Shown: positions 1 through 5,265 of the stretch, piece by piece
Position numbering within the stretch: position 1 is the first letter of the stretch
Layout: every line of letters starts with the position of its first letter
DNA from: Candidatus Zixiibacteriota bacterium
Lineage (GTDB): Bacteria; Zixibacteria; MSB-5A5; CAIYYT01
Direction: 5' to 3'
Assembly (NCBI GenBank): GCA_963205155.1
Contig: CAUJJY010000043.1
Coordinates: 1 to 5,265, forward strand
Length of the DNA stretch: 5,265 bases
The notes under the pieces: generated by a model
What the model was told of the DNA's origin: nothing
What the model saw: the letters and a program-made list of their open reading frames with translations, nothing else
Database searches by the model: none
Translations under genes and position numbers: made by a program

Positions 1-1295
1 TCTTCGGAGAGACCGCGGGTCTGCAGGTAGAACAACTGGGTCTCGGAGATTTTCGAGACTGAAGCTTCGTGACTGATTGAAACATCTTCTTCGTCAATCT
101 CCATGTATGGATAGGTATCCGTACGCGAATGTTCATCAAGCAAGAGTGCGTCGCACTCGACGTTGGATTTTACACCAGTGCAGCCCTTGGCGACTTTGAC
201 GAGACCGCGATAGGTTGAGCGGCCGGTGCCCTTGGAGATTGACTTCGAGGTTATCGATGACGAAGTGTTCTTGGCGAAGTGACTCACTTTGGCGCCGGCG
301 TCCTGATGTTGTCCATCGCCGGCAAATGCTACGGAGAGAACTTCACCTTTGGCGCCTTCGCCCATCAATTGGATGGCGGGGTACTTCATGGTGAGTTTGG
401 ATCCGATATTGCCATCGACCCATTCCATAGTAGCGCCTTCCCAGGCTTGGGCGCGTTTGGTCACGAGATTGTAAACGTTTTTCGACCAATTTTGGATCGT
501 CGTGTAACGGCAACGGCCGTTGCGCAGGACGATGATTTCGACGACGGCTGAATGCAATGAATCGGAGGAGTATACCGGAGCGGTACAGCCTTCGACATAG
601 TGCACCCATGCGCCTTCGTCGACGACGATTAGCGTGCGTTCAAATTGCCCCATGTTTTCCGTGTTAATGCGGAAATATGCCTGGAGCGGAATGTCAACTG
701 AAACACCTTTGGGGACGTAGATAAATGATCCACCAGACCAGACAGCAGAATTCAATGCAGCAAACTTGTTGTCATTGTATGGAATGATCTTGCCGAAGTA
801 CTTCTTGAAAATGTCCTCGTGTTCGCGCAGACCACTGTCGGTGTCGAGAAAAACGACGCCGAGTTTTGCCCACTGCTCCTGCAGATTGTGATAGATCACT
901 TCGGATTCGTACTGGGCACCGACGCCAGCGAGAAATTTCTTTTCAGCTTCGGGGATGCCAAGACGATCAAAGGTGTTCTTGATGTCGGCAGGAACGTCTT
1001 CCCAATTGCGTTCGGCGCGGTCAGACGGTTTGACATAGTAGTGGATGTTCTGGAAATCGATCGTTTCCAGCAAACCGCCGCCACCCCATTGAGGCATCGG
1101 ACGGGCATGGAAATGCTCGAGCGCTTTCAGCCGGAAGTCGGTCATCCAGCCCGGCTCGTTTTTCATTTCCGAGATGGTGGTGACGATTTCCCTGCTCAAG
1201 CCTTTGCCGGACTTGAAGGGATAGTTTTCCGGATCGTGGAATCCGTATTTGTAGTCGTCTATTTTGAGACCCGGTGTCGGTTTTTCATCAGCCAT
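1..1295 (-). CDS. sufB: Fe-S cluster assembly scaffold SufB (partial, C-terminus beyond window)
   Basis: SufB is the scaffold subunit of the cytosolic SufBC2D complex, where sulfur from a SufS-type desulfurase and iron are built into a nascent Fe-S cluster. The reading frame is open from ATG at 1295 to the left edge: 431 complete codons, against about 465-495 in the family, so roughly 40 residues are missing. The N-terminus (MADEKPTPGLKIDDYKYGF) is followed by the conserved core. By motif alignment with E. coli SufB from memory, the residues tied to cluster building are all present: R209 and N211 in YFRIN, C237 in YVEGCTAPVYS (E. coli C254), Q268 and W270 in TIQNW, K280 in VTKRA, C381 in ECDALLL (E. 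coli C405), and H409/E410 in SHEASVSKIS. The end seen, QLFYLQTRGLSEE, is the typical near-C-terminal motif. It follows sufC after one base; sufD and a sufS-type gene would be expected further left. Family assignment is very secure. Confidence 0.97.
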   Translation of the reverse strand, partial: MADEKPTPGLKIDDYKYGFHDPENYPFKSGKGLSREIVTTISEMKNEPGWMTDFRLKALEHFHARPMPQWGGGGLLETIDFQNIHYYVKPSDRAERNWEDVPADIKNTFDRLGIPEAEKKFLAGVGAQYESEVIYHNLQEQWAKLGVVFLDTDSGLREHEDIFKKYFGKIIPYNDNKFAALNSAVWSGGSFIYVPKGVSVDIPLQAYFRINTENMGQFERTLIVVDEGAWVHYVEGCTAPVYSSDSLHSAVVEIIVLRNGRCRYTTIQNWSKNVYNLVTKRAQAWEGATMEWVDGNIGSKLTMKYPAIQLMGEGAKGEVLSVAFAGDGQHQDAGAKVSHFAKNTSSSITSKSISKGTGRSTYRGLVKVAKGCTGVKSNVECDALLLDEHSRTDTYPYMEIDEEDVSISHEASVSKISETQLFYLQTRGLSE

Positions 1296-1296
1296 G

Positions 1297-2076
1297 TTAT
1301 ACCTCTGCAGCGACTTTGTCGCCAGTTAGCCAGCCGTAGCCTTTTTCCTCGAGTTCCAGCGCCAGTTCGGGGCCGCCGGTTTTGATGATGTTGCCGCTCG
1401 CCATGATGTGGACGTAGTGCGGCTTGATGTAGTCGAGAAGACGCTGATAGTGGGTGATCATGACAATACCCATTGCCGGGTTCATCAGTTTGTTGACGCC
1501 TTCGGCGACAGCGCGAAGCGCGTCGATATCGAGACCGGAGTCGGTTTCATCGAGAAGGGCGACCTTGGGTTCGAGGACAGCCATTTGCAGAATCTCGGCG
1601 CGTTTTTTTTCGCCACCGGAGAAACCGTCATTGAGATAGCGGTTGGCAAAGGATTCGTCGATGCCGAGCATCTGAAGTTTCGATTTCAGGAAACCCCAGA
1701 ACTTGAGGACGTTGACTTTTGAGGTGCCGTTTTCACCCTTATGGGAATTGTAAGCGGTGCGCAGGAAATTCTGCAAGGTTACGCCCGGGACTTCAACCGG
1801 ATATTGGAAGGCAAGGAACATTCCTGCTTTGGAGCGTTCATCGACGGCCATTTCAAGGACGTTCTTGCCATTCATGAGGACTTCTCCGCCGGTGACGGTA
1901 TACTCGGGGTGACCCATAAGGGCGTAGCACAGAGTGGACTTACCGGAGCCGTTCGGACCCATAATGGCGTGAATTTCGCCGGGGTTAACGGTGAGGTTAA
2001 GTCCTTTGACGATCTGCTTATTTTCGATCGAGACGCTTAGGTTCTTGATCTCAAGCAGAGGTTGGTTACTGGTCAT
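1297..2076 (-). CDS. sufC: Fe-S cluster assembly ATPase SufC
   Basis: SufC is the soluble ABC-type ATPase of the SufBC2D complex; ATP-driven dimerisation reshapes the SufB-SufD scaffold to allow cluster formation. The 259-residue product is close to the usual length of about 250 and is complete. All ABC motifs are visible: Walker A GPNGSGKST at 40-48, Q-loop Q91 in FQYPVEVPGV, signature FSGGEKKR at 152-159, Walker B VALLDETDSGLD from 172 with catalytic E177, and the switch histidine H209 in MITHYQR. FSGGEKKR, the ETDSGLD stretch and YPVEVPGV separate SufC from transporter ATPases; there is no membrane segment. The ATG at 2076 is chosen because GAGGAG lies just upstream and MTSNQPLLEIKNLSVSI matches the family start. 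It is the first visible gene of a leftward operon and its stop codon is separated from the sufB ATG by one base, so the two are probably co-transcribed and translationally coupled. Confidence 0.98.
   Translation of the reverse strand: MTSNQPLLEIKNLSVSIENKQIVKGLNLTVNPGEIHAIMGPNGSGKSTLCYALMGHPEYTVTGGEVLMNGKNVLEMAVDERSKAGMFLAFQYPVEVPGVTLQNFLRTAYNSHKGENGTSKVNVLKFWGFLKSKLQMLGIDESFANRYLNDGFSGGEKKRAEILQMAVLEPKVALLDETDSGLDIDALRAVAEGVNKLMNPAMGIVMITHYQRLLDYIKPHYVHIMASGNIIKTGGPELALELEEKGYGWLTGDKVAAEV
1301..1306 (-). promoter_or_regulatory. Shine-Dalgarno of sufB, inside the end of sufC
   Basis: On the minus strand AGAGGT lies within the last codons of sufC, five bases before the sufB ATG at 1295. The sufC stop (TAA) falls between this site and the sufB start, an arrangement typical of translational coupling or reinitiation. 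Confidence 0.65.
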
Positions 2077-2079
2077 TAT

Positions 2080-2085
2080 CTCCTC
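2080..2085 (-). promoter_or_regulatory. Shine-Dalgarno of sufC
   Basis: On the minus strand GAGGAG ends three bases before the ATG at 2076 (GAGGAGATAATG). The core match to the 16S rRNA tail is strong and the spacing a little short. It supports this ATG as the sufC start. Confidence 0.75.
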
Positions 2086-2126
2086 GCGATATTGAGATTA
2101 GTAATAACATATCTGTTTCATCGGCA

Positions 2127-2149
2127 ATACTGACCAACTTAGTCAGAAT
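2127..2149. promoter_or_regulatory. Imperfect dyad upstream of sufCB, candidate Rrf2/IscR-type operator
   Basis: A 23-base dyad around C2138 has 9 of 11 arm positions paired; its 17-base core reads CTGACCAACTTAGTCAG on the plus strand. The YYGAC-N7-GTCRR layout matches the core of type 1 IscR operators (a Rrf2-family Fe-S repressor that controls isc/suf genes in many bacteria), although the flanking ATA...TAT positions are shifted by a base and poorly kept. It sits about 50 bases before the sufC ATG. On the minus strand TTGGTC (2137-2132), inside the dyad, and TATGTT (2111-2106) could serve as -35 and -10, but their 20-base spacing is long, so no promoter is called. What is seen is the dyad and its position; regulation by an Rrf2-type protein is inference, and no regulator gene lies in this window. 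Confidence 0.5.
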
Positions 2150-2360
2150 AAGCCGTCGGAATAGGTACGCTTGCGAAAATTTGCCTATTTGTCCAATTAG
2201 CGGTAATTATTAACGGCATTGCGGGCTACCCCGGTATTGAGAAATCAAAGGCGAGCAGTATAGTTTGGAGGGAGCGGGCTATCAAGGGAATTTTGGGAGA
2301 AAAGTGGGTAATGAACCGTGCAAATCGGAACAATCTCGCGGTACAGGCGACACACCCCGC

Positions 2361-2391
2361 CTTGGGTACGCTCGTTCCTCGCGTACCCAAG
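2361..2391. repeat. Perfect 11-bp inverted repeat (hairpin)
   Basis: CTTGGGTACGC (2361-2371) and its exact reverse complement GCGTACCCAAG (2381-2391) flank a nine-base loop. No T-run follows on the plus strand and no gene ends nearby on either strand, so a terminator role is unlikely. The form suits a dispersed palindromic repeat unit. Confidence 0.8.
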
Positions 2392-2456
2392 TCACCCCTC
2401 TCAAGAGACTGTTGAAAAAGACCGCCAGTTCGTAATGGCTCAACACAACCCCCTGG

Positions 2457-2474
2457 CCCCCTTTGCTAAGGGGG
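2457..2474. repeat. CCCCCTT...AAGGGGG hairpin
   Basis: CCCCCTT (2457-2463) pairs with AAGGGGG (2468-2474) around the loop TGCT. It lies inside the MITE-like unit, just after another C-run (CCCCCTGG). C-run/G-run palindromes of this kind are common dispersed intergenic repeats in many bacteria. No T-run follows, so it is not a typical terminator. Confidence 0.7.
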
Positions 2475-2514
2475 AATAACGAATTCTCACAAAGTCGTTT
2501 GCATGCAACAGAAT

Positions 2515-2532
2515 CTCCCCTTGCAAGGGGAG
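2515..2532. repeat. Perfect 18-bp palindrome CTCCCCTTGCAAGGGGAG
   Basis: Two nine-base arms meet with no spacer. The motif is related in style to the CCCCCTT...AAGGGGG hairpin about 40 bases to the left, and both lie within the MITE-like unit. A smaller perfect palindrome, TTGCATGCAA, sits between them at 2499-2508. No gene end is near and no T-run follows. Confidence 0.75.
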
Positions 2533-2746
2533 TGGTTTCGAATTCCAAAACAGGAGGAGGAGAAACTGATGGGAGTATGTCAATATTTAAAGCACTTTCT
2601 CGCCAGTCTCTCAAGAGTGGAATGAAGATCGAATGCCCTTAATCGTTAAGATGCTTGGTGCGAAGACTATGCCCAAGGAGCGTAGAGACAATTTACTAAG
2701 CTCGAAATTAGGTGATTCCCAACGTTTCGGTGGGGTAGCCGTTGGG

Positions 2747-2776
2747 GCAGGGCGCGGATGTTGAGATCCGCGCTGC
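2747..2776. repeat. REP-like GC-rich hairpin
   Basis: GCGCGGAT (2752-2759) and ATCCGCGC (2766-2773) form a perfect eight-pair stem with loop GTTGAG. GCA (2747-2749) and TGC (2774-2776) extend it across a two-base GG bulge. The bulged GC-rich stem resembles repetitive extragenic palindromes. It lies about 60 bases before the uvrA -35 element and outside the MITE-like unit, so it is probably a separate repeat family. Confidence 0.65.
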
Positions 2777-2838
2777 ACGATTATTAGGTGAATTGAGGGA
2801 ATAGCGGTCAAAACTGCCGTTTTAGACGCCAAATATGA

Positions 2839-2867
2839 TTGCGCCTGCCTGAAATCGCCCGTATAAT
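2839..2867 (+). promoter_or_regulatory. Sigma70-like promoter of uvrA
   Basis: A perfect -10 hexamer TATAAT (2862-2867) lies 17 bases after TTGCGC (2839-2844), which matches the -35 consensus at its first three positions. Transcription would start near 2874, giving a leader of about 24 bases before the GTG. I see no LexA box of the CTGT-N8-ACAG or GAAC-N4-GTTC type overlapping it, so an SOS response is not indicated from the motifs I know. Confidence 0.7.
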
Positions 2868-2884
2868 ACGAGTTTAACTTTTCC

Positions 2885-2889
2885 GGAGG
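2885..2889 (+). promoter_or_regulatory. Shine-Dalgarno of uvrA
   Basis: GGAGG lies eight bases before the GTG at 2898, an ideal spacing. It decides the non-ATG start, since no in-frame ATG is near and the protein homology begins immediately after the GTG. Confidence 0.85.
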
Positions 2890-2897
2890 CTTTGCAG

Positions 2898-5265
2898 GTG
2901 TCTGCTGAATATATAAGAATCAAGGGTGCCAGAGAGCACAATCTCAAAAACATCGATATCAACATCCCCCGCGACCAGTTGGTGGTTGTGACCGGCTTGT
3001 CGGGTTCGGGTAAGTCGTCGCTGGCATTTGACACGATCTATGCCGAGGGGCAGAGGCGTTATGTCGAGTCGCTGTCAGCCTATGCGCGGCAGTTTCTCGG
3101 ATTGATGGAGAAGCCGGACATCGATTTTATCGACGGTCTATCGCCGGCGATTTCGATTGAACAGCGTTCGGCGAGCAAGAATCCGCGCTCGACAGTGGGA
3201 ACGGTTACCGAGATTTACGACTATCTGCGCCTGTTGTATGCCCGGGTCGGGGAGCCTCACTGCTATATCTGCGGGGCGAAGATCGCACAGCAGACGGTGT
3301 CGCAAATTGTCGATGGTGTGTTGGAATATCCGGTCAACAGCCGAATTCAGGTGCTGGCGCCGCTGGTGCGCAGCCGCAAGGGTGAACATCGCGAAGTCGT
3401 GGAGGAGATCAAGAAACAGGGGTTTGCGCGACTGCGGGTCAACGGTGAAGCAGTTGATGTGGATGCCGAGCTCAAACTCGACAAGAATAAGAAACATGAC
3501 ATCGAAGTCGTCATTGACCGGTTGGTGGTGAAGGAGGGGATCGCGAGCAGGTTGGCTGATTCGATTGAGACAGCGATCAAACTGGCGGGCGGTACGGTCG
3601 GGATCGTGCAAGGCAACGAAGCGATGCGGATATTCTCGACGGAATACGGATGCCCGAATTGCGATATATCTTTTGAGGAACTCTCGCCGCGAATGTTTTC
3701 GTTTAACTCGCCGTATGGCGCCTGCACGGGATGCCTCGGGCTGGGACACAAGATGGAAGTCGATCCGGATCGCGTGGTGCCGGATCCTTATATATCGATC
3801 AATGATGGGGCGATACATCCCTGGCGTTCGGATATGTCGAACTGGTACCGGGTGATGCTGCGGGGTCTCGCCGAGAAGTTCAGTTTCAAGTTCACAGTGC
3901 CGTGGAAGGATCTGACGAAAGAACAGCAGCAAGTCATCTTGTATGGCACAACGAAGGAACTGACATTCCATTATGAGTCGCGCGAGGGCCGGCACAAGGG
4001 AGAGTATCGCGGGAAATTTGAGGGCGTGATACCAAATTTGGAACGCCGATACAAGCAGACGGAGTCATCGGGGATACGCTCGTGGATTGAGACCTATATG
4101 TCGATGTCGCCCTGCCAGATTTGTAAGGGATCGCGACTTAAACGCGAGGCAACCTCGGTGTTGGTCGGCGGCGAATCGATTGCCGCGACGACGGGGATGT
4201 CGGTCAAGCAGGCGCAGAAGTTTTTCGAGGGGTTGAAGCTGACGCAGAAGCAATCGACGATTGCCAAGCAGATATTGAAAGAAGTGCGCGAGCGGCTGGG
4301 ATTTTTGATGAATGTCGGGCTGGATTATTTGACGCTCGACCGCATGGCATCGACTCTGTCGGGCGGTGAAGCACAGCGCATCAGGCTGGCGACGCAGATT
4401 GGCTCGCGGCTGGTGGGGGTGCTGTACATTCTCGATGAGCCTTCGATTGGGCTGCATCAGCGCGACAATACAAGATTATTAAATACGCTGCTGGAATTGC
4501 GCGATCTCGGCAACACCGTGCTGGTGGTGGAACATGATCGCGACACGATAGAACGCGCCGATTGGGTGATCGATCTGGGCCCGGGCGCGGGAGTACACGG
4601 CGGGTACGTGGTTGCGGCAGGAACTCCGAAACAGATCATGAAGAATCCGAAGTCGCTGACGGGTCAATATCTGTCGCGCAAGAAGACGATACCGGTGCCG
4701 AGACGGCGCCGAGCCGGAAACGGGAAGTTGATTTCTTTGCGCGGTGCGATGGGAAACAATCTCAAGGAAGTCGGAATCGACGTCCCGGTGGGTGTATTCA
4801 CTTGCGTGACAGGCGTGTCAGGTTCGGGGAAATCGACGCTGATCAATGAGACGCTGTATCGAATCATGGCCAAGCATTTTTGGGAGGCGAAGCATGAGCC
4901 ACTTCCCTACAAGAGCGTTACGGGGCTTGAACACCTCGACAAGGTGATTGATATCGACCAATCGCCGATCGGACGCACGCCGCGGTCGAATCCGGCGACA
5001 TATACCGGGCTGTTCACATTCATCCGCGATTTGTATGCACAGATGCCGGAGTCGAAAATTCGCGGCTATCTGCCGGGACGATTCAGTTTCAATGTTAAAG
5101 GCGGGCGATGCGAAGCATGCGAGGGCGACGGCATTCTCAAGATTGAAATGCATTTCCTGCCGGATGTGTATGTGCCGTGCGAAGTGTGCCGCGGGGAGCG
5201 GTACAATCGCGAGACGCTGGAAGTCAAGTACAAGGGCAAATCGATTGCCGACGTGCTCGACATGA
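2898..5265 (+). CDS. uvrA: Excinuclease ABC subunit UvrA (partial, C-terminus beyond window)
   Basis: UvrA is the dimeric ATPase that scans DNA for bulky lesions and loads UvrB in nucleotide excision repair. The frame is open for 789 codons from a GTG start; the family has about 940-950, so roughly 150 residues are missing. The N-terminus (SAEYIRIKGAREHNLKNIDI) is canonical. Motifs in order: first Walker A GLSGSGKSS ending at S41; the UvrB-binding region after about 125; zinc finger 1 with C252, C255, C276 and C279; first signature LSGGE at 487-491; Walker B with D513-E514 in YILDEPSIGLH; H546 in VVEHD; second Walker A GVSGSGKST at 639-647; zinc finger 2 with C738, C741, C761 and C764. The second signature and Walker B would lie beyond the right edge. 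Nothing suggests a frameshift, and the spacing of the motifs fits a standard bacterial UvrA, not a shortened paralogue. It is transcribed away from sufC from its own promoter. Confidence 0.98.
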   Translation, partial: MSAEYIRIKGAREHNLKNIDINIPRDQLVVVTGLSGSGKSSLAFDTIYAEGQRRYVESLSAYARQFLGLMEKPDIDFIDGLSPAISIEQRSASKNPRSTVGTVTEIYDYLRLLYARVGEPHCYICGAKIAQQTVSQIVDGVLEYPVNSRIQVLAPLVRSRKGEHREVVEEIKKQGFARLRVNGEAVDVDAELKLDKNKKHDIEVVIDRLVVKEGIASRLADSIETAIKLAGGTVGIVQGNEAMRIFSTEYGCPNCDISFEELSPRMFSFNSPYGACTGCLGLGHKMEVDPDRVVPDPYISINDGAIHPWRSDMSNWYRVMLRGLAEKFSFKFTVPWKDLTKEQQQVILYGTTKELTFHYESREGRHKGEYRGKFEGVIPNLERRYKQTESSGIRSWIETYMSMSPCQICKGSRLKREATSVLVGGESIAATTGMSVKQAQKFFEGLKLTQKQSTIAKQILKEVRERLGFLMNVGLDYLTLDRMASTLSGGEAQRIRLATQIGSRLVGVLYILDEPSIGLHQRDNTRLLNTLLELRDLGNTVLVVEHDRDTIERADWVIDLGPGAGVHGGYVVAAGTPKQIMKNPKSLTGQYLSRKKTIPVPRRRRAGNGKLISLRGAMGNNLKEVGIDVPVGVFTCVTGVSGSGKSTLINETLYRIMAKHFWEAKHEPLPYKSVTGLEHLDKVIDIDQSPIGRTPRSNPATYTGLFTFIRDLYAQMPESKIRGYLPGRFSFNVKGGRCEACEGDGILKIEMHFLPDVYVPCEVCRGERYNRETLEVKYKGKSIADVLDM

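Larger units (their letters stand above)
2398..2617. mobile_element. MITE-like element, 220 bp, with 23-bp imperfect terminal inverted repeats
   Basis: The left end (2398-2420, beginning CTCTCAAGAGACTG) and the reverse complement of the right end (2595-2617, beginning CTCTTGAGAGACTG) agree at 18 of 23 positions. The unit has no transposase frame and contains two further palindromes (2457-2474 and 2515-2532), so it would be a non-autonomous element or a composite intergenic repeat. Because the outer ten bases CTCTCAAGAG are nearly self-complementary, they also appear as an exact direct repeat (2398-2407 and 2608-2617). An alternative reading is therefore a 200-bp element (2408-2607) with 13-bp ends matching at 10 positions and a 10-bp target duplication. 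No duplication is seen outside the 220-bp version. The GACTGTTGAAAAAG end resembles ends of insertion-sequence remnants, but the family is not identified. Confidence 0.5.
2077..2897. other. Intergenic region between divergent sufC and uvrA, repeat-rich, no convincing gene
   Basis: About 820 bases separate the two divergent starts. From left to right it holds: the AT-rich sufC leader with the dyad at 2127-2149; a stretch (about 2150-2355) with nothing recognisable; a block of palindromic repeats (2361-2617); a stretch without clear structure except a short near-palindrome at 2638-2650; a GC-rich hairpin (2747-2776); and the uvrA promoter and ribosome site. Open frames of 70-110 codons on the minus strand here (for example 2282-2614 and 2611-2832) have no family signature, and the first is largely a translation of the repeats, giving phrases such as FPLSKGGQGV and REERAYPRRG. 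I regard them as non-coding. The expected regulatory needs of two divergent genes would take far less space than this, so the excess is probably inserted repeat DNA. Confidence 0.75.

Noticed and set aside
819..1385. A 188-codon plus-strand ORF
   Set aside because: It lies antisense across sufB and the end of sufC, both of which are unambiguous on the other strand.
2221..2281. Direct repeat GCGGGCTA (2221-2228 and 2274-2281)
   Set aside because: Eight bases occurring twice without further similarity is too weak to mean anything; no CRISPR-like periodicity is present.
2457..2532. Rho-independent terminators at the C-run/G-run hairpins
   Set aside because: Neither hairpin is followed by a T-run, and no gene ends here on either strand because the flanking genes are divergent.
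2282..2614. A 110-codon minus-strand ORF in the intergenic region
   Set aside because: It is largely a translation of the hairpins and MITE-like unit (low-complexity phrases such as FPLSKGGQGV), shows no domain, and has no convincing ribosome site that I could identify.
2638..2650. Near-palindrome CTTAATCGTTAAG as an operator
   Set aside because: Arms of only five bases, no known motif match, and about 190 bases from the uvrA promoter; chance is a sufficient explanation.
2611..2832. A 73-codon minus-strand ORF upstream of uvrA
   Set aside because: No family signature, and it spans the REP-like hairpin; its composition looks like chance translation.
3138..3995. A 285-codon minus-strand ORF
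   Set aside because: It is antisense to uvrA, whose frame here carries the UvrB-binding region and zinc finger 1; the antisense protein is rich in R and H with no recognisable domain.

Overview
The window holds two divergent housekeeping loci separated by an unusually long intergenic region of about 820 bases. On the minus strand, reading leftward, is the start of a SUF iron-sulfur cluster assembly operon: a complete sufC (1297-2076) followed after one base by sufB (1-1295), which runs off the left edge about 40 codons short of its usual end. On the plus strand, reading rightward, is uvrA (2898-5265), the DNA-damage recognition ATPase of nucleotide excision repair, cut by the right edge after 789 codons of the roughly 940 expected. 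Both partial genes are open throughout and keep their family's key residues, so neither looks decayed.

The gap between them (2077-2897) has no convincing protein gene. Its left part carries an imperfect dyad (2127-2149), about 50 bases before sufC, whose core resembles operators of the Rrf2/IscR family of Fe-S-sensing repressors. Its right end carries a sigma70-like promoter and Shine-Dalgarno for uvrA. The middle (about 2320-2780) is a patchwork of palindromic repeats: a perfect 11-bp hairpin; a 220-bp MITE-like unit (2398-2617) with 23-bp imperfect terminal inverted repeats enclosing two C-run/G-run palindromes; and a REP-like GC hairpin. Hypothetical ORFs crossing this area are read out of these repeats.

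The organism is a bacterium of moderate GC content. The SUF pathway in sufC-sufB order, the GTG-started uvrA, the strong Shine-Dalgarno sites and the repeat-rich spacer would fit an environmental lineage such as a candidate phylum of the FCB group (for example Zixibacteria). That placement rests on general impression and is not proven by the sequence. The two loci are not linked in one pathway; UvrA is a zinc protein, not an Fe-S protein, so adjacency is probably incidental. I found no clear new multi-gene system here. The least explained parts are the sufC dyad and the MITE-like element.
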